In this document: positions 1-5,107 of the stretch, piece after piece | Layout: every line of letters starts with the position of its first letter | Position numbering within the stretch: the first letter of the stretch is position 1 | Source: CAZLBC01 sp964557575 | Lineage (GTDB): Bacteria; Planctomycetota; Phycisphaerae; SM23-33 | Assembly: GCA_964557575.1 (NCBI GenBank) | Contig: CAZLBC010000146.1 | Span: 1-8,182, forward strand | Direction: 5' to 3' | DNA: 8,182 nucleotides | Program-made: the position numbers and the translations under genes | The notes under the pieces: generated by a model | Database searches by the model: none | What the model was told of the DNA's origin: nothing | Seen by the model: the letters and a program-made list of their open reading frames with translations, nothing else

Positions 1-16
1 CCCTGGATTACACTGT

Positions 17-64
17 GGATTGAGAATATATTGAATGTTATATCACTGGCTATACGGATTGAGA
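17..64. repeat. Paired 9-bp direct repeat upstream of DUF433 antitoxin
   Basis: GGATTGAGA occurs at 17-25 and again at 56-64, ending two bases before the chosen ATG. The stretch between is much more AT-rich than the rest of the window and contains several TATA-like words (39-44, 51-56), but no convincingly spaced -35/-10 pair. Antitoxins often bind repeated sites over their own promoter, so this may be an operator. That is inference only, and two 9-mers in AT-rich DNA can arise by chance. Confidence 0.25.
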
Positions 65-66
65 CT

Positions 67-306
67 ATGAACTTCAATGAACAGATAATCCGGCACCCGA
101 ACATTTGTGGCGGTCAACCCGTTTTACGGGGAACACGTGTTACCCTTCGAACAGTGCTGGCCAGCCTTGCAGAGGGCGATTCTATACGTGAGATTCTTGC
201 CGACTTCCCGACGCTTACCGAAGCCCAGGTACGCGCCGTTATCGCCTTCGCCGCTTCGGCTGCTGAAGACGATCTGCCCATTCCGGAGATACCGGCGAAG
301 TCATGA
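67..306 (+). CDS. DUF433 (COG2442) family antitoxin
   Basis: This 79-residue protein has the DUF433 signature: an N-terminal MNFNEQIIRHPNICGGQP segment, then VLRGTRVTL, a 'LAEGDSIREILADFP' stretch and a helix ending in AVIAFAA. The C-terminal half is a small helix-turn-helix-like fold in this family. An in-frame TTG at 31 would add 12 residues, but family members begin close to the MNF sequence, so ATG 67 is preferred. The Shine-Dalgarno is weak (GAG at 61-63). Its stop overlaps the start of the next gene (ATGA, 303-306), implying translational coupling. DUF433 proteins next to PIN-like DUF5615/COG4634 genes are a predicted type II toxin-antitoxin pair, with DUF433 as antitoxin and probable autorepressor. 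Family assignment is confident; antitoxin activity is inferred from family and pairing. Confidence 0.88.
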   Translation: MNFNEQIIRHPNICGGQPVLRGTRVTLRTVLASLAEGDSIREILADFPTLTEAQVRAVIAFAASAAEDDLPIPEIPAKS

Positions 307-662
307 AGATCAAGCTCAACGAGAATCTCCCCGCCGGGCTCGTCCCTGTCCTTACGGAGTTCGGCCACGAAGTAGACACTGTCGTCACGGAAGGACTGGC
401 CGGACGTAACGATCCTGCAGTCTGGGATACCGCACAGAAAGAAGAAAGGTTCCTGGTCACCCAGGATCTCGACTTTTCCGACATCCGCGTTTTCACACCC
501 GGCACACATGCCGGCATTCTGCTCGTTCGCCTCCGTGAACCCGGCCGCACTGCCCTGGTCCGGTACCTGTCGGAACTGTTTGCGGATGAACCAGTCGATA
601 CATGGGCAGGTTGCTTCGTGGTCGCCACAGACCATAAACTCCGAGTTCGCCGTCCGAAATAA
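303..662 (+). CDS. DUF5615 (COG4634) PIN-like toxin
   Basis: This 119-residue protein is the full usual length for DUF5615. It starts MKIKLNENLP, followed by a GHEVDTV strand, GLAGRNDPAVW (residues 31-41), the conserved VTQDLDFSDIR block (52-62; D55, D57) and a GILLVRLREP strand (71-80). It ends FVVATDHKLRVRRP. The family is a predicted PIN-fold RNase and the toxin partner of DUF433 antitoxins. The first acidic position of the PIN site is Asn (N6) rather than Asp. As I recall, KLNEN is common in one DUF5615 branch, so this may be a subfamily trait rather than inactivation. The start overlaps the antitoxin stop by 4 nt. No obvious rho-independent terminator follows. Function is inferred from the family. 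Confidence 0.87.
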   Translation: MKIKLNENLPAGLVPVLTEFGHEVDTVVTEGLAGRNDPAVWDTAQKEERFLVTQDLDFSDIRVFTPGTHAGILLVRLREPGRTALVRYLSELFADEPVDTWAGCFVVATDHKLRVRRPK

Positions 663-704
663 AGATGCCTGTTATGGGAAGTCCGACCGCCGGTCGCCGG
701 GCTT

Positions 705-800
705 TCAGACCGCGATTCGCTTTTTGGCCGTGCGCAATTCCCCGGTCAGCCGCCGGTCGATTTCCGGGTGCTCAACGGCGATGTCGTTCTTCTCGCCGAT
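705..800 (-). pseudogene. Relic of a sulfatase C-terminus
   Basis: Read on the minus strand, 800 to 705 gives 31 codons and a stop: IGEKNDIAVEHPEI, then a basic amphipathic helix ending RTAKKRIAV. This matches the usual tail of family S1 sulfatases, of the form 'D-I/P-G-E-x-x-D-I/L-A-x-E/K-H-P-E-I/V-xx-L'. Upstream codons (to about 830, FRPYVGKKH) lack the preceding 'LYDL' strand and no further sulfatase sequence can be traced, so this is a stub of a decayed gene. It lies antisense between the DUF5615 toxin and the metallopeptidase, and differs in sequence from the tail of the intact sulfatase at 1815-3296. Identification rests on a short motif and is tentative. Confidence 0.42.
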
Positions 801-855
801 GTGCTTTTTCCCCACATAAGGACGAAAACCCGCTCCCGCGGTACATACTTCTCCA

Positions 856-884
856 TTGACACCCGCGCGCCGCGGCGGTACAGA
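856..884 (+). promoter_or_regulatory. Candidate sigma-70 promoter for the metallopeptidase gene
   Basis: A perfect -35 hexamer TTGACA (856-861) is followed after 17 bp by TACAGA (879-884), which matches only three of six -10 positions. Predicted transcription would begin near 891, just at the GGAG (891-894) that serves the GTG start at 906. Spacing and the -35 are good; the -10 is weak. Confidence 0.33.
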
Positions 885-905
885 TAACTTGGAGAAACAC
901 ACCCC

Positions 906-1718
906 GTGGACCCCGCGACCGACGCCCATGACCAAACCGCGATCCCGGCGGAAGACCCGCCGGCCGGGAAGTCACGCAACCTGCCTGCCCGCATCATCCT
1001 GAAGCTCCGCTGGCTCCTCTACGTCCTGGTCGTCCTCTACGGCCTGCTTTACCTCTATCCCCCCCTGTTCTTCCCCTTCAGCGCAGAGAAACACAACATA
1101 ACCCTCCGCGCGACCACCCCTCTGCCGCCCACCGCGGAAACCCGCCTCGACGAAATCCGCGCGCGGCTCAGCGGCAGCGAACTCTACGACCCCGCCGTCG
1201 AAGCCGATGTCCTCGTCTGCAACAACCTCGCGCTCTACCGCCTGCTCTTCCCGTTTCACGGCGGGATGTACTCGATGGCCCGGCCGGGGAAAAACCGGGT
1301 CTTCATCGCCCGGGCCGACCTGGAAGGCAACCGCACCGGCTACCCCGGCATCGACACCAGCCGCCGGACGTTCACCGCCGTGGCCGTCCACGAGCTGACG
1401 CACGTCATGATACGCCACCACGTCGAGGACAACGATCTGCCCCGCCCGAAGCGGTGGGTGGCGGAAGGGTACTGCGAGTATGTCTCCGGGAACTACAACT
1501 TCCCCGTCAAAAAGGGCCTCGCCATACTCAACGCCGGGATCGGCGACCGGATCGACGACGGGAACTTCGACTACTTCACGTGGGAGCTGATGGTCCGGTA
1601 CCTCGCCGAGCAGCGGGAACTGGGCTTCGACGAGATCCTCGCCCGCCAGGACGACTACGACCGGATCTACACGAACATGCGGACCTGGGCCCTGGCGAAC
1701 CCGGACAACTGCAAGTAA
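906..1718 (+). CDS. Membrane-anchored HExxH metallopeptidase-like protein (Peptidase MA-like)
   Basis: This 270-residue protein starts at GTG 906, 11 nt after GGAG. It has a hydrophilic N-terminus, one transmembrane segment (about 36-57, preceded by basic residues KLR) and a probable extracytoplasmic domain. Zinc-peptidase motif H162-E-L-T-H166 lies in VAVHELTHVMIRHH. It is followed about 20 residues later by WVAEGYCEY (184-192), where E187 is the expected third zinc ligand. The HExxH...W-x-x-E-G-x-x-E-Y arrangement is that of the gluzincin 'Peptidase MA' group. The substrate is unknown. The rest (residues 60-160) has no motif I recognise. Its stop lies 96 nt before the sulfatase start, but that gene has its own candidate promoter, so co-transcription is uncertain. 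The motif makes peptidase activity plausible; membrane topology is a prediction. Confidence 0.75.
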   Translation: MDPATDAHDQTAIPAEDPPAGKSRNLPARIILKLRWLLYVLVVLYGLLYLYPPLFFPFSAEKHNITLRATTPLPPTAETRLDEIRARLSGSELYDPAVEADVLVCNNLALYRLLFPFHGGMYSMARPGKNRVFIARADLEGNRTGYPGIDTSRRTFTAVAVHELTHVMIRHHVEDNDLPRPKRWVAEGYCEYVSGNYNFPVKKGLAILNAGIGDRIDDGNFDYFTWELMVRYLAEQRELGFDEILARQDDYDRIYTNMRTWALANPDNCK

Positions 1719-1730
1719 CCCGCCGCCTTG

Positions 1731-1759
1731 TTGATTACACCGCTGTTCTGCCGGATAAT
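1731..1759 (+). promoter_or_regulatory. Candidate sigma-70 promoter for the sulfatase gene
   Basis: TTGATT (1731-1736) and GATAAT (1754-1759) are separated by exactly 17 bp in the short gap after the metallopeptidase stop. They match four and five of six consensus positions. Predicted start of transcription is near 1766, leaving a leader of about 49 nt to the ATG at 1815. No operator-like palindrome is obvious. Confidence 0.45.
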
Positions 1760-1814
1760 TGGCACCCGGATGCATGCGGTACGCCGGTATTCACCACCCT
1801 TGCAAGGAGCCGAC

Positions 1815-3296
1815 ATGGCACGCACACACGTTACCCGACGCGACCTGATCAGGACGAGTCTCAGCGCCGCCGCGGCGGCCGCCATCCCCCGGGGGGTCTT
1901 CGGCGGTCCCGGAAACGACCATTCCCCGCGGCCGCGCGTGGACCCGCAGAAATACCCGAACATCCTGTGGGTGTACCTGGAGGACACCAACGCCTGGATG
2001 AGCTGTTACGGAGACACGGTGATCGAGACGCCGAACATCGATGCCCTCGCGAAACGGGGGACGCGTTTCGACCGGGCCTACGTGACGGCCCCGGTCTGTT
2101 CCCCCTGCCGCTCGGCGGTGATCACCGGCATGTACCAGACCGCGATCGGCGCTCACGAGCACTACAGTTCCTTCCGCGTCTGGCGCGGCAACGAGATGGA
2201 GAGCTGGCATCCCAACCACCTTGGCGTGCGGACCCTGCCGGAGATCTTCAAGGCCGCGGGATACTACACCTTCAACGAGGGAAAAAACCACTACAACTTC
2301 GTGTTTTCAGGCGAGGACCTGTACGACCGGAAAGGGACCAACGGCTTCAAGGGGGCCGCCGACGGCACGGCGTGGACGGGACGAAAACCCGACCAGCCGT
2401 TCTTCGGTCAGATTCAACTTCGCGGGGGCAAGCGGCGCGACGCGCCTCGAAAGACCGACCCGGCCGCCGTACCGGTACCCCCCTACTACCCGGACCATCC
2501 CGCCTTCAGAAAGGAGATCGCCCATCACTACGATACTATCCTGAAGATGGACGAGATTCTCGGCGACATCGTCCGGCGACTCAAGGAAGACGGACTCTAC
2601 GACAGTACCGTGATATTCTTCTTCTCCGACCACGGTATGAAGCTGCCTCGCCACAAGCAGTTCTGCTACGAGGGGGGAATCCGCGTGCCGCTGATCGTCG
2701 CCGGGACGGGAATCCCGGCGGGGACGGTTCGCACCGACCTGGTCAGCGGTATCGACATCAGTGCCGCCACCCTCGCCCGGGCCGGCATCCCGGTCCCCGA
2801 CCACCTGCACGGCCGCGACATGTTCGATGATGCCTTTCGTCGCGATTACGTCATTGCGGCCCGTGACCGGTGCGACTTTACACTGGACCGGATTCGGGCG
2901 GTCGTCACCTCCCGCTACAAGTACATCCGCAACTTCATGACCGACCGGCCCTATCTCCAGTCCCAGTACCGCGACGAGTGGGAAGTACTCAAGGTTCTCA
3001 ATCGCCTTCACGCGCAAGGAAAACTCAACGAGGTCCAGGAACGGTTCGCCGGCGACGAACGCCCGGCGGAGGAACTCTACGATCTCGAGGAAGACCCGCA
3101 TGAAACCCGGAACATGCTTCATTCGTGGAAACGCGAGCATGCCACGGCCCTGGCGAAACTGCGGACGATCCTCAACCGGTGGATACTGGAAACCGACGAC
3201 AAGGGCCGCTACCCCGAATCCGACGCCGCCCTCAAGGCCGTCATCGACCGCTGGGGCGACAAGGCCGTCTGCCCGGAATACCAGCGCGTGCGGTGA
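1815..3296 (+). CDS. Tat-exported family S1 sulfatase, heparan N-sulfatase-like
   Basis: This 493-residue protein starts at ATG 1815, five bases after AAGGAG (1804-1809). An in-frame ATG at 1728 lacks this site and would bury the signal peptide. The N-terminus MARTHVTRRDLIRTSLSAAA is a twin-arginine signal (R8-R9, then an Ala-rich core), so export is via Tat. The sulfatase domain opens with NILWVYLEDTNAWMSCYGD (about 49-67; metal ligands E56/D57). It carries C95-S-P-C-R99, the CxPxR motif whose Cys is oxidised to formylglycine, and metal-binding FFFSDHG (268-274; D272, H273) with K281 in HKQFCYEGGIRVPL. The C-terminus has the LYDLEEDPHETRN motif (421-433). Glu in place of the first Asp (ED for DD) is seen in heparan N-sulfatase-like bacterial members. 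The likely role is desulfation of a sulfated glycan or other sulfate ester outside the cytoplasm; the substrate cannot be told from sequence. Cys-type maturation needs FGE or an anSME-type enzyme, and neither is in this window. Confidence 0.92.
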   Translation: MARTHVTRRDLIRTSLSAAAAAAIPRGVFGGPGNDHSPRPRVDPQKYPNILWVYLEDTNAWMSCYGDTVIETPNIDALAKRGTRFDRAYVTAPVCSPCRSAVITGMYQTAIGAHEHYSSFRVWRGNEMESWHPNHLGVRTLPEIFKAAGYYTFNEGKNHYNFVFSGEDLYDRKGTNGFKGAADGTAWTGRKPDQPFFGQIQLRGGKRRDAPRKTDPAAVPVPPYYPDHPAFRKEIAHHYDTILKMDEILGDIVRRLKEDGLYDSTVIFFFSDHGMKLPRHKQFCYEGGIRVPLIVAGTGIPAGTVRTDLVSGIDISAATLARAGIPVPDHLHGRDMFDDAFRRDYVIAARDRCDFTLDRIRAVVTSRYKYIRNFMTDRPYLQSQYRDEWEVLKVLNRLHAQGKLNEVQERFAGDERPAEELYDLEEDPHETRNMLHSWKREHATALAKLRTILNRWILETDDKGRYPESDAALKAVIDRWGDKAVCPEYQRVR

Positions 3297-3330
3297 GAAA
3301 GAAGAAAAAGAAGAAAAAGAAGAAAAAGGA
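3297..3330. repeat. Purine tract with three 9-bp tandem units
   Basis: Directly after the sulfatase stop codon comes a pure A/G tract. It contains three consecutive copies of GAAGAAAAA (3301-3309, 3310-3318, 3319-3327) flanked by GAAA and GGA. It does not form a hairpin and is not a rho-independent terminator. A pyrimidine-rich tract lies at about 3888-3922, and the 9-mer AAAAAGGAC (3323-3331) recurs inverted at 3902-3910. The two purine-type tracts therefore flank the DUF4143 relic in opposite orientation. Significance is unknown; the tract is prone to slippage. Confidence 0.7.
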
Positions 3331-3397
3331 CACGCAATACGCGGACATTCGAGCAAAACGGCCGAGTCTCAATTGCAAGGTCATTTAAAAAAAGAAC

Positions 3398-3868
3398 TTG
3401 TACCTATTTTGCGACACCGGCTTCGTGTGCTACCACCGGGGGTGGCACGACCTGCGTGAAGAGGACCGCGGAACGCTGTGGGAGCACTTCGTTCTCAACG
3501 AAATCCAGGCCGCGCTGCAGGACCGGAAGACGGGATACTGGCGGGACAAGCGGGGCCATGAAGTTGATTTCGTCCGCTCCCGCTGCGGCACCGCCCTGGT
3601 CGCGGTGGAATGCAAGTGGAAGGCCGACAATTTCGACGCCGCCAATCTCGCCGCGTTTCGGCGGCGGTACGCGGGGGGTGAGAATTTCGTCGTCGCCGGA
3701 GACGTGGGACGATCATTCACCCGCAGTATCAAGAATATGCCGGTGCGATTCGTGAGCCTTCCCGGGCTCGTCAAAACGGTTGAGCGGCTAACAGCCCTCC
3801 GAAAAGCGGCTTACTCTCCCTCTTCCGCAATCCGGACGGTGTCGATGAGGGTCTTCGTCGAGGAGTAA
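3398..3868 (+). pseudogene. C-terminal fragment of an AAA/DUF4143 family ATPase
   Basis: The reading frame from TTG 3398 gives LYLFCDTGFVCYHRGWHD, then LWEHFVLNEI, YWRDKRGHEVDFV and VAVECKW. These are the hallmark blocks of the C-terminal DUF4143 domain, whose E-x-D...E-x-K pattern resembles the PD-(D/E)xK nuclease fold. Family proteins are about 380-450 residues with an N-terminal AAA domain. Here that domain, including Walker A and B, is absent, and a TAA at 3386 closes the frame upstream. The codons AAA AAA GAA CTT just before are in another frame and could join as KKEL-YLF, suggesting a +1 shift near 3397-3401. There is no ribosome binding site. Native similarity ends near VRFVSLPGLVKTVE (about 3742-3783); beyond that, the frame reads antisense through a copied oxidoreductase tail. 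It is almost certainly non-functional. Confidence 0.78.
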
Positions 3869-3878
3869 GCGACATCGG
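3741..3878. repeat. 138-bp direct repeat, left copy
   Basis: This segment is identical, base for base, to 4471-4608, in the same orientation and 730 bp apart. It contains the last codons of the DUF4143 relic on the + strand. On the - strand it holds a copy of the last 22 codons and stop of the oxidoreductase tail found complete beside the right copy. With a 4-bp gap, similarity may extend left by six more bases (TATGCC at 3736-3741). The right edge is followed by the downstream region of the RelE-like toxin gene. Confidence 0.95.
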
Positions 3879-3933
3879 CAATGCCTGCCCTTTCTTCTTC
3901 CGTCCTTTTTCCTCCCTTTGTCCCGGCGTCCCG

Positions 3934-4191
3934 TTATTGGCCTGCTATCATCCGGTCGTACTCACCGTGGGTGCCTATCCAGATCCAGAGAAACCCATCA
4001 CCGTCGGGGACGGCGATTGCTCGATGATGACGGCCGACGCGTGCAGACCAGATATTCCCGATTTTCTTGAAATGGAGCGATGGATGCCGCTGATCGTTTT
4101 TCAGCAAATAAAAGCTTTTATCCGCCACATCCTGAACTGCAGCGGGCAGGGATGCGTAGCACTTCCAGAAACGTCGCGTGGTCCGGTGCAT
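3934..4191 (-). CDS. RelE/ParE-type toxin of a type II toxin-antitoxin system
   Basis: This 85-residue protein begins MHRTTRRFWKCYASLP. It has the pattern of small RelE/ParE-fold toxins: an N-terminal helix (FWKCYASLPAAVQDVA), HPSLHFKKIG (36-45), WSARVGRHHRAIAV (48-61; R51, R54, R57) and a final WIWIGTHGEYDRMI (69-82). RelE-fold toxins usually cleave ribosome-bound mRNA, while ParE members poison gyrase; which applies here is not determinable. The ATG overlaps the antitoxin stop by one base (TAATG, 4189-4193), so translation is coupled. The whole pair lies between the two 138-bp repeats. The frame is intact. Toxin role is inferred from fold pattern and pairing. Confidence 0.85.
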   Translation of the reverse strand: MHRTTRRFWKCYASLPAAVQDVADKSFYLLKNDQRHPSLHFKKIGNIWSARVGRHHRAIAVPDGDGFLWIWIGTHGEYDRMIAGQ

Positions 4192-4391
4192 TACAGGGGT
4201 TTCGTTTTGCCGGACTCCTTGTCTCGTCGCGCCTCATCAATGAGAAAATCAAGCTTACCCGCCGCACTGTCGCGCTCGATCTGTCCGTCCCAGACTTCCC
4301 AATCTTTCTCGATAATCCAGTCATGGATCTTCGAGAACTGATCCCCGGGCAGGTGTTCGATTGCGTCCTTTATTTCGTCAACCGTTGTCAT
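4191..4391 (-). CDS. Antitoxin partner of the RelE/ParE-type toxin
   Basis: This 66-residue acidic protein starts MTTVDEIKDAIEHLPGDQF and continues with an amphipathic helix and WEVWDGQIERD, then GKLDFLIDEARRD (45-57). The arrangement (short N-terminal domain, 'WD..I..D...GKLDFL' linker, tail) is that of a common uncharacterised antitoxin family found just upstream of RelE-like toxins. The C-terminal GKLDFL part is the likely toxin-wrapping segment. A longer frame from 4442 exists, but the MTTV start fits the family and the promoter. There is no Shine-Dalgarno before the ATG, and the predicted transcription start falls on or next to its A, suggesting a leaderless mRNA. It is immediately followed by the toxin. 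Confidence 0.8.
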   Translation of the reverse strand: MTTVDEIKDAIEHLPGDQFSKIHDWIIEKDWEVWDGQIERDSAAGKLDFLIDEARRDKESGKTKPL

Positions 4392-4397
4392 AGTGGT

Positions 4398-4426
4398 ACT
4401 ATACGCTTTTTGCACGCAGAAAGCAA
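4398..4426 (-). promoter_or_regulatory. Candidate promoter of the toxin-antitoxin operon, possibly leaderless
   Basis: On the minus strand TTGCTT (4426-4421) and TATAGT (4403-4398) are exactly 17 bp apart and match four and five of six consensus bases. The antitoxin ATG begins seven bases after the -10 hexamer, where transcription normally starts, and no ribosome binding site precedes it. Confidence 0.5.
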
Positions 4427-4446
4427 TCCGGAACTCGTGCACGCAG
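4411..4446. repeat. Two 9-bp direct repeats over the toxin-antitoxin promoter
   Basis: TGCACGCAG occurs at 4411-4419, inside the -35/-10 spacer, and again at 4438-4446, 27 bp further upstream. The position suits an autoregulatory operator for the antitoxin or toxin-antitoxin complex, but no binding motif is known to me for this family. Confidence 0.3.
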
Positions 4447-4450
4447 CCGC

Positions 4451-4462
4451 AGCGCCGGCGCT
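4451..4462. repeat. 12-bp perfect palindrome beside the right repeat copy
   Basis: AGCGCCGGCGCT is its own reverse complement. It ends eight bases before the right 138-bp copy begins. It may be a chance GC-rich palindrome, or mark the edge where the cassette joined the duplicated segment. Confidence 0.6.
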
Positions 4463-4470
4463 ATGCCGTG

Positions 4471-4608
4471 CGGTGCGATTCGTGAGCCTTCCCGGGCTCG
4501 TCAAAACGGTTGAGCGGCTAACAGCCCTCCGAAAAGCGGCTTACTCTCCCTCTTCCGCAATCCGGACGGTGTCGATGAGGGTCTTCGTCGAGGAGTAAGC
4601 GACATCGG
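4471..4608. repeat. 138-bp direct repeat, right copy
   Basis: This is identical to 3741-3878. On the minus strand, 4608-4541 is the native end of the oxidoreductase frame, which continues unbroken up to the gap at 4747. This copy therefore keeps the original oxidoreductase context, while the left copy keeps the original DUF4143 context. On the + strand it carries an orphan copy of VRFVSLPGLVKTVE. The left boundary differs from the left copy by an extra GTGC (4468-4471). Confidence 0.95.
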
Positions 4609-4747
4609 GCGGGCAGTTCAGGAGTGTCGGGTCGCCGGCCCTGACCGCGTCGAAGAAATTCTCCAGGTGTTGCTGGCTGAGACTTTTCTCCTTCCAGGCC
4701 TTCAGCACCGCCGGTTCGAGCCCGCCCGGGAGCGGTACCACCGGCCT
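4541..4747 (-). CDS. C-terminal part of a probable Gfo/Idh/MocA-type oxidoreductase (cut by gap)
   Basis: About 68 residues are visible before a TAA-terminated end. They include GGLEPAVLKAWKEKS, then QQHLENFFDAVRAGDP and NCPPDVAYSSTKTLIDTVRI. The 'H-x-x-N-F-F-D-A/C-V-R-x-G' followed by 'C-P-x-x-V/G' pattern is typical of the C-terminal end of Gfo/Idh/MocA dehydrogenases in sulfatase-rich bacteria. These proteins are NAD(P)-dependent and usually act on sugars or inositols. The N-terminal Rossmann domain must lie in the gap or off this contig. It ends EEGE without the usual tail beyond that point, so it could be slightly shortened. The open frame running through the Ns into DUF4160 is an artefact of the arbitrary gap length. 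Family identity is moderate because only a tail is seen. Confidence 0.5.
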   Translation of the reverse strand, partial: RPVVPLPGGLEPAVLKAWKEKSLSQQHLENFFDAVRAGDPTLLNCPPDVAYSSTKTLIDTVRIAEEGE

Positions 4748-4847
4748 NNNNNNNNNNNNNNNNNNNNNNNNNNNNNNNNNNNNNNNNNNNNNNNNNNNNN
4801 NNNNNNNNNNNNNNNNNNNNNNNNNNNNNNNNNNNNNNNNNNNNNNN
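4748..4847. other. Assembly gap (100 Ns)
   Basis: Exactly 100 Ns, the conventional length for a scaffold gap of unknown size. The real distance between the oxidoreductase tail on its left and the DUF4160 end on its right is unknown. At least most of one oxidoreductase gene should be missing here if the scaffold join is correct. Confidence 0.98.
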
Positions 4848-5107
4848 TACCTGAGCGGCTCGATCTTGACCAGGGACTCGCTTTCCTGCGCCCGCTGCCA
4901 ATCGTCGAGAAGTTCCTGCTGATGCAGCGTGGCCCACTCGATAATGAGCCCCAGGGCGCGAGGGGAAAGGCTTCCCGCGAAGAGCGACAGTGACTTGATA
5001 TCGATGAGGGCCTGGTCCCCGGCATAATAGGCATGAAAGTGCGGTGGGTTGTGGTCCTCCCAGTACATCTTGATCACGATCCCGAAGAACCGGCAAATCT
5101 CAGGCAT
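4848..5107 (-). CDS. DUF4160 family protein (stop codon cut by gap)
   Basis: MPEICRFFGIVIKMYWEDHN opens the protein, followed by PPHFHAYY (21-28), a DIKSLSLFAGSLSPRALGLI segment and EWATLHQQELLDDW, ending KIEPLR at residue 86. This is the complete DUF4160 pattern, and family members end at about this point. The next two bases at the gap edge read TA, so the stop codon (TAA or TAG) is almost certainly formed with the first N. The start overlaps the DUF2442 stop by 8 nt (ATGCCTGA, 5107-5100), so the two are translationally coupled. DUF4160 and DUF2442 genes often sit side by side as small mobile pairs that look like toxin-antitoxin modules; biochemical function is not known to me. The HFH motif is its most conserved element. 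Confidence 0.88.

Noticed and set aside
684..696. Hairpin CGACC-GCC-GGTCG as terminator after the DUF5615 gene
   Set aside because: Stem is only five pairs and no T-run follows.
972..1775. A 267-codon open frame on the - strand
   Set aside because: Antisense to the metallopeptidase with HELTH; composition typical of a reverse shadow.
1454..2830. A 458-codon open frame on the + strand
   Set aside because: It spans the end of the metallopeptidase and much of the sulfatase in another frame, is Arg/Pro/Gly-rich and has no family motif; a GC-rich shadow.
2307..3356. A 349-codon open frame on the - strand
   Set aside because: Antisense to the sulfatase, whose motifs are unambiguous; no motif of its own.
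4080..4598. A 172-codon + strand frame ending in the repeat
   Set aside because: Antisense to the toxin-antitoxin pair; it only shares its end with the DUF4143 relic because of the duplicated 138 bp.
3741..4608. Insertion sequence with target-site duplication
   Set aside because: No transposase or terminal inverted repeats in the 592-bp interior, and 138 bp is far beyond normal target duplications.
4541..5107. A single minus-strand gene running through the N gap
   Set aside because: The gap length is arbitrary, DUF4160 is complete before the gap, and the other side is a different family.
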